This document shows, in pieces, positions 1-6,027 of a stretch of DNA of 6,987 nt; the first letter of the stretch is position 1; every line of letters starts with the position of its first letter. Made by a program: the position numbers and the translations under genes. The DNA is from Desulfuromonadaceae bacterium (GTDB lineage Bacteria > Desulfobacterota > Desulfuromonadia > Desulfuromonadales > Geopsychrobacteraceae). The notes beneath the pieces were generated by a model. That model did not search any database. It worked only from the letters and a program-made list of their open reading frames with translations, and was not told the origin of the DNA. The stretch covers positions 1 to 6,987 of the forward strand of contig JADGED010000126.1 of NCBI GenBank assembly GCA_016744555.1. The letters run 5' to 3'.

Positions 1-468
1 GCTGATGCTCGCAATCTTACTCGGGAGAGTAAGGGGAAGCGTATGTCGTCTAAGGTGGATATGTTCCCTCTTGAGTTGGCGATCAAGATTGGTGATGGTC
101 CGAATAAGGTAATAGAGGTTACTGATCCCGATTGCCCTTATTGTCGCCAAGCCTCCGATTTTTTTGCTGGCCGCGAAGACATAACTCGTTATGTGTACCT
201 TTTCCCCCTCGATAAGCTTCATCCTCAGGCAGCAGCAAAAGCTCGGTATGTGTTGTCGGCAAAAGATCAGGAGCTTGCTTACGAAGAGGTTTTTAGTGGT
301 AAGTACGACAAACAACCACTGCCAGAGTTTGTTGATAATGGTTTGTTGGAACAACATCGACAAATTGCTATAAGTATTGGCATTAATGGCACTCCGCAGT
401 TTTGGGTTAATGGTCAGCACACGGTTGGCTTTAATCCGTCAAATTTTGAAAAAATGTTAAATAAATAG
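1..468 (+). CDS. DsbC/DsbG-like thioredoxin-fold protein, 5'-truncated by the window edge
   Basis: The frame is open from base 1, so the true start and any signal peptide probably lie upstream. An internal ATG at 43 has a GGGGA five bases before it, but starting there would remove the linker that precedes the catalytic domain. Numbered from that ATG, a beta strand runs into a CPYC active site (C31, C34) within TDPDCPYC. The cis-proline motif NGTPQFWVNG (P118) and the C-terminal helix follow. The order matches the catalytic domain of DsbC/DsbG, periplasmic disulfide isomerases and reductases. C31 and C34 are the only cysteines: where E. coli DsbC has the WCAKD cysteine of its second, structural disulfide, this protein has LSAKD. 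Fourteen bases separate its stop from the U32 gene, suggesting one transcript. Fold and active site are well supported. The exact role (isomerase, reductase or oxidase) and the periplasmic location are inferred. Confidence 0.82.
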   Translation, partial: ADARNLTRESKGKRMSSKVDMFPLELAIKIGDGPNKVIEVTDPDCPYCRQASDFFAGREDITRYVYLFPLDKLHPQAAAKARYVLSAKDQELAYEEVFSGKYDKQPLPEFVDNGLLEQHRQIAISIGINGTPQFWVNGQHTVGFNPSNFEKMLNK

Positions 469-473
469 GCAGG
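467..473 (+). promoter_or_regulatory. Ribosome binding site of the U32 gene
   Basis: AGGCAGG overlaps the last bases of the upstream stop codon and lies nine bases before the ATG at 483. It supports 483 rather than the in-frame ATG at 495 as the start, and suggests translational coupling to the DsbC-like gene. Confidence 0.5.
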
Positions 474-482
474 CATTTATAT

Positions 483-2852
483 ATGAATCAACCGATGCCA
501 TTACAGCAACCAGAATTGCTGGCACCAGCTGGAAGCCTAGAGGCGTTTTTTGCTGCAGTAGATGGTGGCGCAGACGCTGTTTATATTGGGCTTAAAGAAT
601 TTTCGGCGCGGGCAAAAGCGAAGAATTTTAATCTTAAAGATGTTGAGAAAATGACCCATTTTCTGCAACAGCAGAATAAGCGTCTATATGTCACTCTCAA
701 TACTTTGGCAAAAGAAAATGAGCTGTCGCTACTCATCGATACTTTAGGAGCGTTGGAAGAGATTGGCGTTGATGCCCTCATCCTACAAGATTTAGCGGTT
801 TGGAAATTGGCAAAGGACCATTTTCCCGGTCTGGAGTTGCACGCCTCTACGCAAATGACCATCCATAATAGCGCCGGGGTAAAAATGTTGGAGCGGATGG
901 GTTTTACCCGTGGGGTTTTGGCTCGGGAATTAACCCTTGAAGAAATTACCGCTATCCGTGCGCAAACAACTTTAGAGCTTGAACATTTTGTCCATGGTGC
1001 TATGTGTTTCTCTTTTAGTGGCCAATGTTTCTTTTCCTCTTTTCTCAGCGGTAAAAGTGGCAACCGTGGGCGCTGCGTGCAACCTTGCCGCCGTAATCAT
1101 AGTTATCGGCAACAAGATGGGTTTTATTTTTCTCCCAATGACCTTTCTGCTATTGATTTATTGCCCGAGCTACAACAGGCAGGTATTTGTAGTTTAAAAA
1201 TTGAAGGGCGGATGAAAAGTGCCGAATATGTAAACAAGGTTGTGACCGCTTATCGGCAAGTCCTTGATGCTCCAGTGGAACAACGTACTGCAGTATTGAA
1301 AGAGTCCAAACTTTTATTGAAGGAAAGTTTTGGTCGCCAACCAACTAAGGGCTTTTTATCTGGTAGTCAACCGAATGATATGGCCATCTCTTCACGTCGA
1401 GGGTCAACTGGTCGGTTTTTGGGGGAAATAAGCCGAGTTCATGGCGGGGAAATAAGCTTTACTACTAAAGTTTCTTTGCAGCTTGGCGCACGACTGCGGG
1501 TACAGCCAGCGCAGGATAAAAGTGGTACTGCGTTTACCATCCGGCAATTGCGCTTGGGTAAAAAAAGTGTCGATAGTGTTCCGGTAGGTAGCTTGGTTAC
1601 CGTTCCGTCGACATTTATAAATCAGTTTAACGTTGGCGATAGTGTTTATATGGTCTCTTCACCGAGCGCCTATTCTCTCAGCGACAGTGTCTGTCAGCGT
1701 AAGTTAGCTAATATTGCCCCGCCGGCGGAAACGGTAGATTTACAGCTAGATATCAAGCCTCCAACTTTAACTATAGATGCAACCATTGGTGCAGAAACAG
1801 AACAGTTTCAGTTTAATATAGATAGTTTCTTTGCCCAAGAACAGGGGATTAGCGCTCAAATTTTACGCCAAGCATTTGATGCTACCGCTGGTGAGCCATT
1901 TATTCTAGGTAAACTCGAATGTGGCACCATTCCAGAAATTGTAATTCCACCGAAACAATTGAAACAAGTACGTCGCGACCTGTATTCGCAGCTGCGTCAG
2001 TGTCGGCAGCCGTTAAAGCAACGCCAGCGAATTGATCATGTCCAAAGTGCTAGAGCAGCCCTGTTGCCGCAACGGTTTCCACCTGCAGGGAAGCGACAAG
2101 TTTGCGTGCAGCTGCGTGATTCTCGTGATCAACATATTTTGCGCGATCAAGCAGTAGATAAAATTATGCTGCCGTTGACTGGGCAAAATTTGCAACATGC
2201 TAACAAGTTGATCCGTCGATCTGCGCAGGTGGTTTGGGATCTGCCGTTTATTATTTTTGATAAAGATTGGCAAGACAGCCGAAACGCAATAAGGCAATTG
2301 GCGCAAGCTGGATTTACCAATTTTCGCCTTAACAACCTTGGCCACTTTCCACTGTTTGATAAGGTTGCTGGGGTAAGACTACAAAGTAGTTTTCGCCTTT
2401 TTGCTTTAAACAGTCAGGCTATTTCAGCATTGGCAGAGTTAGGAATAATAGAGGCAGAACTTTACATTGAAGACGATCGTAATAACCTTACCGATATCCT
2501 TCGTCATCAATTACCTATACCAACGGCAATGACTGCCTACGCTAGTGTGCCATTGTTAACTTCGCGCATTAAGATCAAAAATGTTCGTGCCGATAATCCG
2601 GTACTTTCCGACAGCGGTGATGCTTATCGCGTGCAACCACGCCAAGGGCTAACATGGCTGAACAGTGAAACCGATTTTTCTTTTATCGCCAATATGCCTG
2701 AGTTAGAACAATCTGGGTGCCATAATTTCATTATTGATCTTTCCCACCTTGGAGCCTTTAGCCAAGATGGCAAGCATGTGTTAGATGCCGTAAAGCGCTG
2801 CTATGATCCGAAAGGGAGTAGTAAGTTTAATTATCAAAAAGGTTTAGCATAG
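483..2852 (+). CDS. U32 family protein (annotated as peptidase U32, RlhA-like), long form
   Basis: At 789 residues this is a long U32 protein; E. coli RlhA is about 650. The N-terminus PELLAPAGSLEAF opens the U32 TIM-barrel-like domain (about 10-310). The family signature is at 168-185 (EHFVHGAMC then GQCFFS), followed by NRGRCVQPCR and SLKIEGRMKS. Cysteines 175, 182, 198, 202 and 236 have the spacing of the 4Fe-4S ligands known from UbiU-type U32 proteins. A middle region (about 310-500) resembles the U32 collagenase-like/DUF3656 segment. The remaining third (about 535-789) looks like a second, divergent barrel half. Characterised members hydroxylate RNA or ubiquinone precursors (RlhA on 23S rRNA C2501, TrhP on tRNA, UbiU/V) rather than acting as proteases. 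RNA modification is therefore the better guess, but the substrate here is unknown. The family call is firm. Confidence 0.93.
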   Translation: MNQPMPLQQPELLAPAGSLEAFFAAVDGGADAVYIGLKEFSARAKAKNFNLKDVEKMTHFLQQQNKRLYVTLNTLAKENELSLLIDTLGALEEIGVDALILQDLAVWKLAKDHFPGLELHASTQMTIHNSAGVKMLERMGFTRGVLARELTLEEITAIRAQTTLELEHFVHGAMCFSFSGQCFFSSFLSGKSGNRGRCVQPCRRNHSYRQQDGFYFSPNDLSAIDLLPELQQAGICSLKIEGRMKSAEYVNKVVTAYRQVLDAPVEQRTAVLKESKLLLKESFGRQPTKGFLSGSQPNDMAISSRRGSTGRFLGEISRVHGGEISFTTKVSLQLGARLRVQPAQDKSGTAFTIRQLRLGKKSVDSVPVGSLVTVPSTFINQFNVGDSVYMVSSPSAYSLSDSVCQRKLANIAPPAETVDLQLDIKPPTLTIDATIGAETEQFQFNIDSFFAQEQGISAQILRQAFDATAGEPFILGKLECGTIPEIVIPPKQLKQVRRDLYSQLRQCRQPLKQRQRIDHVQSARAALLPQRFPPAGKRQVCVQLRDSRDQHILRDQAVDKIMLPLTGQNLQHANKLIRRSAQVVWDLPFIIFDKDWQDSRNAIRQLAQAGFTNFRLNNLGHFPLFDKVAGVRLQSSFRLFALNSQAISALAELGIIEAELYIEDDRNNLTDILRHQLPIPTAMTAYASVPLLTSRIKIKNVRADNPVLSDSGDAYRVQPRQGLTWLNSETDFSFIANMPELEQSGCHNFIIDLSHLGAFSQDGKHVLDAVKRCYDPKGSSKFNYQKGLA

Positions 2853-2893
2853 ATAGTTGGCAGGCGATATTGATGGTTTATGTGCGAGATTGA

Positions 2894-2922
2894 TTGCCCT
2901 GCTCAAGGATAGCGCTTATAGT
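2894..2922 (+). promoter_or_regulatory. Candidate sigma70 promoter for the DUF4019 gene
   Basis: TTGCCC at 2894-2899 (4 of 6 to TTGACA) and TATAGT at 2917-2922 (5 of 6 to TATAAT) are separated by exactly 17 bases. They lie in the longest non-coding gap of the window, 113 bp between the U32 and DUF4019 genes. Transcription would start near 2929, giving a leader of about 37 bases that contains the ribosome binding site. No terminator-like hairpin is visible before it, so read-through from the U32 gene remains possible. Confidence 0.5.
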
Positions 2923-2953
2923 AATAAGATTAATTTTATGCAGTTTTTAATTT

Positions 2954-2958
2954 GGAGG
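2954..2958 (+). promoter_or_regulatory. Strong ribosome binding site that fixes the GTG start
   Basis: GGAGG lies seven bases before the GTG at 2966. It is the best Shine-Dalgarno match in the window. It decides in favour of the GTG start and against the overlapping TTG-started frame at 2857-3042. Confidence 0.75.
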
Positions 2959-2965
2959 TTTATCC

Positions 2966-3409
2966 GTGATACCGAGAAAATATCGTGTTCATATATTCTT
3001 AGCTATAATTGCTTTAGTAATTATTTTCTATCCTTCTTTTAGCCGCAAACCTGACCAAGAGCGTCTCGATAAATCATCGGTTGCTGCCACAGAATTTTTC
3101 TCACTGGTAGATGCGGGGAAATATCAGGAAAGTTGGGATGCCTGTTCTGCCTATTTAAAAAATGAAGTAGAGGAACCGGTTTGGAGCAAGCGACTTGCTG
3201 CGGTGCGTACCGTAGCCGGAGCGTTGATCGATCGAAAACAGAAGGATTATACTTACACTAATAATGTTGGTGATAGTATCCCCGTAGGTGAGTATATGGT
3301 TTACCATTTTGATTCGCAATTTGCGAATAAGGATCATTTGGTGGAAACGGTAACGGTGATGTTAGAAGAAGATAAGCACTGGCGTATCGCTGGTTATTTC
3401 ATTGAATAG
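2966..3409 (+). CDS. DUF4019 domain protein with N-terminal membrane anchor
   Basis: The 147-residue product starts at GTG, placed by a GGAGG seven bases upstream. Basic residues (RKYR) precede a hydrophobic stretch at about 8-22, a signal anchor or uncleaved signal peptide. No lipobox cysteine is seen, so the rest is predicted to face the periplasm. Residues 40-147 follow the DUF4019 layout: AATEFFSLVDAGKY near the start, then ESWDACSAYLK, a W-x-x-x-L-x-x-V-R segment, a tyrosine-rich hairpin, and the closing VETVTVML and WRIAGYFIE strands. The helix-then-sheet pattern ending in a WR-x-x-GY strand suggests an NTF2-like cone fold, but no biochemical role is established for the family. It sits behind its own candidate promoter, 44 bases before the channel gene, so the two may be co-expressed. 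The single cysteine is C60. Confidence 0.82.
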   Translation: MIPRKYRVHIFLAIIALVIIFYPSFSRKPDQERLDKSSVAATEFFSLVDAGKYQESWDACSAYLKNEVEEPVWSKRLAAVRTVAGALIDRKQKDYTYTNNVGDSIPVGEYMVYHFDSQFANKDHLVETVTVMLEEDKHWRIAGYFIE

Positions 3410-3453
3410 GTTTCATCATGGGACCATTTAAGGTTTAGGTTTACAGGGATTTT

Positions 3454-4407
3454 ATGCCGTCATTTGATCTTCAGCAGTTACAAGAAAAAGGTATCTTGGC
3501 AACCGATGATTTGCGTGGAGCAAATTTAAGTGGCGCTGATTTGCGCAATGTCGATTTGTCGGGGCGAGACCTAAGTGGGATTAAACTGTTTAATGCCGAT
3601 CTACGTGGCGCCAATTTACAAGATACTAACTTGGAAAATGCTGAGTTTTCTACTGCTAACCTCGAAGGGGCAAATTTTGATGGGGCGCGGTGTAAGCGGG
3701 CTGGGTTTGGTCGAGCTAATTTAAGTAAGGCTAGCATGTTTAGGGCAGATCTTGAGCGTGCAACCCTAACTCAGGCGAACCTGGAAAACGCTAACTTGAG
3801 TTGTACCAACATGCACCATTGCCGCGTGCGTGAAGCTAATTTAAGCGGAGCTGATTTTACCGAAGCTGATTTGCGGCATGCAGAGCTCTCGCTTTCAATT
3901 ATACATAAAGCCAACTTTACCAATGCTGATTTACGCCATGCACGGTTACGGATGATGCGGAAGTTTAAATCGGCAACTTGGATTGGGGTTGATATTAGGG
4001 ATGTTAATTTTTCAGGCGCATATTTGATGCGCCGAGAAATAGTAGATCAAAATTTTATCAAAGAGTTTCGTACCTATAGCAAGCTTACCGGTATACTTTA
4101 CTACCCATGGCTATGGACTTGTGACTGTGGGCGCAGTATGTTTCGTTGGTGTTGCTGCATCGGTCTGTTGTTAATTCTGTTTGCGGGTATATACACTTTG
4201 GTTGGTATTGACTATGGAGATTACCAGACCGTTTTATCACCGTTATATTTTAGTGTTGTAACTTTAACTACCCTTGGTTTTGGTGATGTCGCCCCCAATT
4301 GCATAGGTGGACAAATAGTTGTGATGACCGAAGTTTCAATTGGTTATATTATGTTGGGTGGATTGCTGTCGATTTTTTCCAATAAACTCGCACGGCGTGG
4401 AGATTGA
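3454..4407 (+). CDS. Pentapeptide-repeat protein fused to a two-TM potassium-channel-like pore
   Basis: The 317-residue protein has three parts. Residues 19-168 are 30 uninterrupted pentapeptides of A(D/N)LxG type, plus two more at 180-189 after an 11-residue break. They should fold as a right-handed quadrilateral beta-helix of about eight coils in the cytoplasm. A linker (190-230) holds the motif CDCGRS. The C-terminus is an Ion_trans_2-type pore: TM1 at about 231-251, a pore helix leading into the filter TLGFGD (273-278, equivalent to TVGYGD of K+ channels), and TM2 at about 284-308, followed by NKLARRGD. The filter supports K+ selectivity; one copy has two helices, so a tetramer is expected. 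The ATG has AGGG five bases upstream. The HDOD gene starts eight bases after the stop. The ligand or gating signal is unknown. Cysteines cluster at 223, 225 and 233-235. Confidence 0.92.
   Translation: MPSFDLQQLQEKGILATDDLRGANLSGADLRNVDLSGRDLSGIKLFNADLRGANLQDTNLENAEFSTANLEGANFDGARCKRAGFGRANLSKASMFRADLERATLTQANLENANLSCTNMHHCRVREANLSGADFTEADLRHAELSLSIIHKANFTNADLRHARLRMMRKFKSATWIGVDIRDVNFSGAYLMRREIVDQNFIKEFRTYSKLTGILYYPWLWTCDCGRSMFRWCCCIGLLLILFAGIYTLVGIDYGDYQTVLSPLYFSVVTLTTLGFGDVAPNCIGGQIVVMTEVSIGYIMLGGLLSIFSNKLARRGD
3508..4020 (+). repeat. Pentapeptide-coding 15-bp degenerate tandem repeat
   Basis: Within the channel gene, in-frame 15-bp units encode the (D/N)L-x-x-A pentad. Thirty are contiguous (3508-3957) and two more (3991-4020) follow an interruption. 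Some units are nearly identical at DNA level, for example the NLSGAD coding segments near 3523 and 3838, while most have diverged. This is protein-level repetition, not a mobile or intergenic repeat. Confidence 0.9.
4399..4402 (+). promoter_or_regulatory. Ribosome binding site of the HDOD gene, inside the channel gene's end
   Basis: GGAG lies 13 bases before the ATG at 4416 and only one base before the in-frame TTG at 4404. The TTG spacing is unusable. The ATG spacing is long but workable, particularly with translational coupling to the channel stop at 4405-4407. This favours ATG 4416 as the start. Confidence 0.4.
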
Positions 4408-4415
4408 TATTAACA

Positions 4416-5249
4416 ATGGGTTTTACTTTTCGGAAAAAAAAGAAACCAAGTGTCAGACTCGAAGAGTTTGATATCCCCAGTTTTCCCGCAGCGGTGGTTA
4501 ATATCTTAGGAAAACTTCGAAACCCAGAGGTGGGAGTGAACGAGCTAGTTGTAGATTTAGAGCTTGATCCAGGTCTTCACCTTCGAGTTTTGAAAACGGT
4601 TAATTCTGCAGCGTTTGGTTTGTCACGCAAGGTCAGCAATATTAAACATGCAGTAAATTTACTGGGTCGTGGACGCTTAGAGTCTTTGGTGTTGTCGGTT
4701 GCGGTTAAAAATAACCTTGCTATTAATGATGAGGCAAAATGGTTTGATATCGCCCACTTCTGGCAAATGGCATCGAAACAGGCGGCGGTAGCAAGAGCTT
4801 TAGCTAGTACTTTGCATCCCAATAATCAAAGTGATGTATTCACCCTTGCTTTATTGCAAAATATGGCAATTCCGATGCTGGTAAACCGTGAGGGAGCCCG
4901 TTATCGTGCCCTGTACCAGCAGTGGCAAGAGGAAGATATTAACCTTGCTGAAATGGAGTTAGAGTTGTTTGGGGTTGATCATCCAACTCTTGGAGCTAAA
5001 ATGGCCGAGCATTGGGGGTTCCCGCCAGAATTAATTGTTGGGATTGCTGAGCACCATGAGTTAACTAATAATGAAATCCCTCTTTCGGTGAAACTTTCTG
5101 CAATGATGCGAGAAAATAATGATAGTGACACTGCTACCTATTTGGCTAAGATGGCAAGTGATCTATATAAGCAAGACAACAATACAATATTCCCTCTGAT
5201 TGAGCAGGCATTAGAACAGAGCACTGAACTTTCTGCGGCGCTAAATTAA
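4416..5249 (+). CDS. HDOD domain signalling protein
   Basis: The protein is 277 residues from ATG 4416; an in-frame TTG at 4404 would add four residues but lacks a usable ribosome site. After a basic N-terminus (FRKKKKP), an HDOD domain spans about 15-215. Landmarks are IPSFPAAVVNIL, DPGLHLRVLKTVNSAAFG (51-68), VSNIKHAVNLLGRGRLESLVLS, and GVDHPTLGAKMAEHWGFP ending in IAEHH (213-214). The metal-binding HD of true HD phosphohydrolases is replaced by LLQNMA at about 146-151, as expected of HDOD proteins, which lack that catalytic dyad. The role is therefore scaffolding or signalling rather than catalysis. No receiver, kinase or GGDEF domain is attached. It sits directly between the channel and the diguanylate cyclase, so it may link the two outputs. 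No membrane segment is seen; it should be cytoplasmic. Confidence 0.9.
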   Translation: MGFTFRKKKKPSVRLEEFDIPSFPAAVVNILGKLRNPEVGVNELVVDLELDPGLHLRVLKTVNSAAFGLSRKVSNIKHAVNLLGRGRLESLVLSVAVKNNLAINDEAKWFDIAHFWQMASKQAAVARALASTLHPNNQSDVFTLALLQNMAIPMLVNREGARYRALYQQWQEEDINLAEMELELFGVDHPTLGAKMAEHWGFPPELIVGIAEHHELTNNEIPLSVKLSAMMRENNDSDTATYLAKMASDLYKQDNNTIFPLIEQALEQSTELSAALN

Positions 5250-5286
5250 AGCTAATATCGCCCGGCCTATTAATCGGTAAGTAGGA

Positions 5287-5314
5287 TTGATTATGGTTGG
5301 ATATTTGCTATAAA
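5287..5314 (+). promoter_or_regulatory. Weak candidate promoter immediately before the GGDEF gene
   Basis: TTGATT (5287-5292, 4 of 6) and TATAAA (5309-5314, 5 of 6) are separated by 16 bases in the 71 bp gap after the HDOD gene. Transcription would begin at about 5321, which is the proposed ATG itself, implying a leaderless transcript. The region is AT-rich, so a chance match is quite possible. Confidence 0.3.
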
Positions 5315-5320
5315 TATTAC

Positions 5321-6025
5321 ATGGATAACCTTTTGGAAGATTCGCATTCATCGTCACTGCCCACCCCCGTTTGTCCTGTCGGTGAGACTTGCTGCCCATT
5401 GGTGGCTGAAGTTTCTGAACTGCGCGAAAATTTAGATGAACTTTCAAACTTGGTGCGCACCGATACCTTAACTGGATTAGCTAATTATCGTTTTTTTGTA
5501 CAAGAGCTTGGTCAAGAGATCGAACGTACCCAGCGCAGTATGCAGCCCACTTCTCTGATAATGCTAGATATAGATTTTTTCAAAAAAGTTAATGATCAAT
5601 GGGGGCATGAGGTTGGCAATCAAGCGTTAAAGCACCTGGCCAAATTGTTACAGCAGGCGGTACGTAGACTAGATACCCCGTGCCGCTATGGTGGGGAGGA
5701 ATTTGCTATAATTTTGCCCGACACCAATTTGGCAGCTAGTGTACCAGTGGCGGAAAGAATTCGTCGCGAAGTCGAAACCAACCCCCTCGCTGTTGATGGC
5801 AAGTCACTGCAAATGACGATCAGTTTGGGGATAACTACTTATACTGATATGACTGATATTTCGGTGGATGAGCTAGTTAAACGGGCTGATGAATATCTAT
5901 ATGAAGCAAAAAAGAGTGGGCGTAATAGGGTTTGTCACGCCAAGATAGAGCGGGTAGACAATGTCACCGTGGAAGAGAAACAAGCATTGTCGGCACTATT
6001 TGGTGGCGGAGCGCAGAAGGATTAA
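5321..6025 (+). CDS. Diguanylate cyclase (GGDEF domain) with cysteine-rich N-terminus
   Basis: The protein is 234 residues from ATG 5321; an in-frame TTG at 5297 would add eight. It makes cyclic di-GMP from two GTP. The active site is intact: RYGGEEFAI (GGEEF at 124-128), with upstream DTLTGLANYR, LDIDFFKKVND and WGHEVGNQAL. The product-inhibition site RxxD is also present (RRLD, 115-118), five residues before GGEEF, so feedback by cyclic di-GMP is expected. The N-terminus carries C18, C24 and C25 (CPVGETCCPL), followed by a leucine-heptad helix (about 28-46) like the signalling coiled coils that precede GGDEF domains. No PAS, GAF, receiver or membrane segment is present, so the short N-terminus is the only visible sensor. 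The tail after about 205 is short and charged. The dehydrogenase begins two bases after the stop. The start remains uncertain. Confidence 0.93.
   Translation: MDNLLEDSHSSSLPTPVCPVGETCCPLVAEVSELRENLDELSNLVRTDTLTGLANYRFFVQELGQEIERTQRSMQPTSLIMLDIDFFKKVNDQWGHEVGNQALKHLAKLLQQAVRRLDTPCRYGGEEFAIILPDTNLAASVPVAERIRREVETNPLAVDGKSLQMTISLGITTYTDMTDISVDELVKRADEYLYEAKKSGRNRVCHAKIERVDNVTVEEKQALSALFGGGAQKD
6017..6021 (+). promoter_or_regulatory. Ribosome binding site of the dehydrogenase, inside the GGDEF gene's end
   Basis: AAGGA lies six bases before the ATG at 6028 and within the last codons of the cyclase gene. It sets the dehydrogenase start at 6028 rather than the long upstream open frame beginning near 5932, and implies coupling to translation of the cyclase. 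Confidence 0.65.
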
Positions 6026-6027
6026 AG

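Noticed and set aside
581..1063. Antisense open frame of 160 codons inside the U32 gene
   Set aside because: It lies wholly within a clearly coding region on the other strand, and its composition is that of a reverse-complement shadow.
2853..2965. Possible riboswitch or terminator in the 113 bp gap
   Set aside because: I could find no convincing stem with a U-run and no recognisable cyclic-di-GMP/GEMM-type core. Only a promoter and a ribosome site are supportable.
2857..3042. A 61-codon TTG-started frame spanning the gap before the DUF4019 gene
   Set aside because: It overlaps the well-supported GTG-started DUF4019 gene in another frame, has no ribosome site, and its translation resembles no known protein.
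3418..3438. A six-codon mini-ORF (MGPFKV) in the gap before the channel gene
   Set aside because: It is too short to distinguish from chance, and the channel gene has its own AGGG ribosome site five bases before its ATG.
3471..3737. Antisense open frame of 88 codons, rich in repeated Lys/Ser/Ala-Pro units
   Set aside because: The periodicity is simply the complement of the pentapeptide-coding repeats.
5250..5282. Possible terminator after the HDOD gene (CCGG...CGG)
   Set aside because: The pairing is only about three bases with no following U-tract.
5932..6027. A 32-codon N-terminal extension of the dehydrogenase
   Set aside because: It overlaps the end of the cyclase in another frame, and the family's N-terminal strand begins exactly at ATG 6028, which has its own AAGGA.
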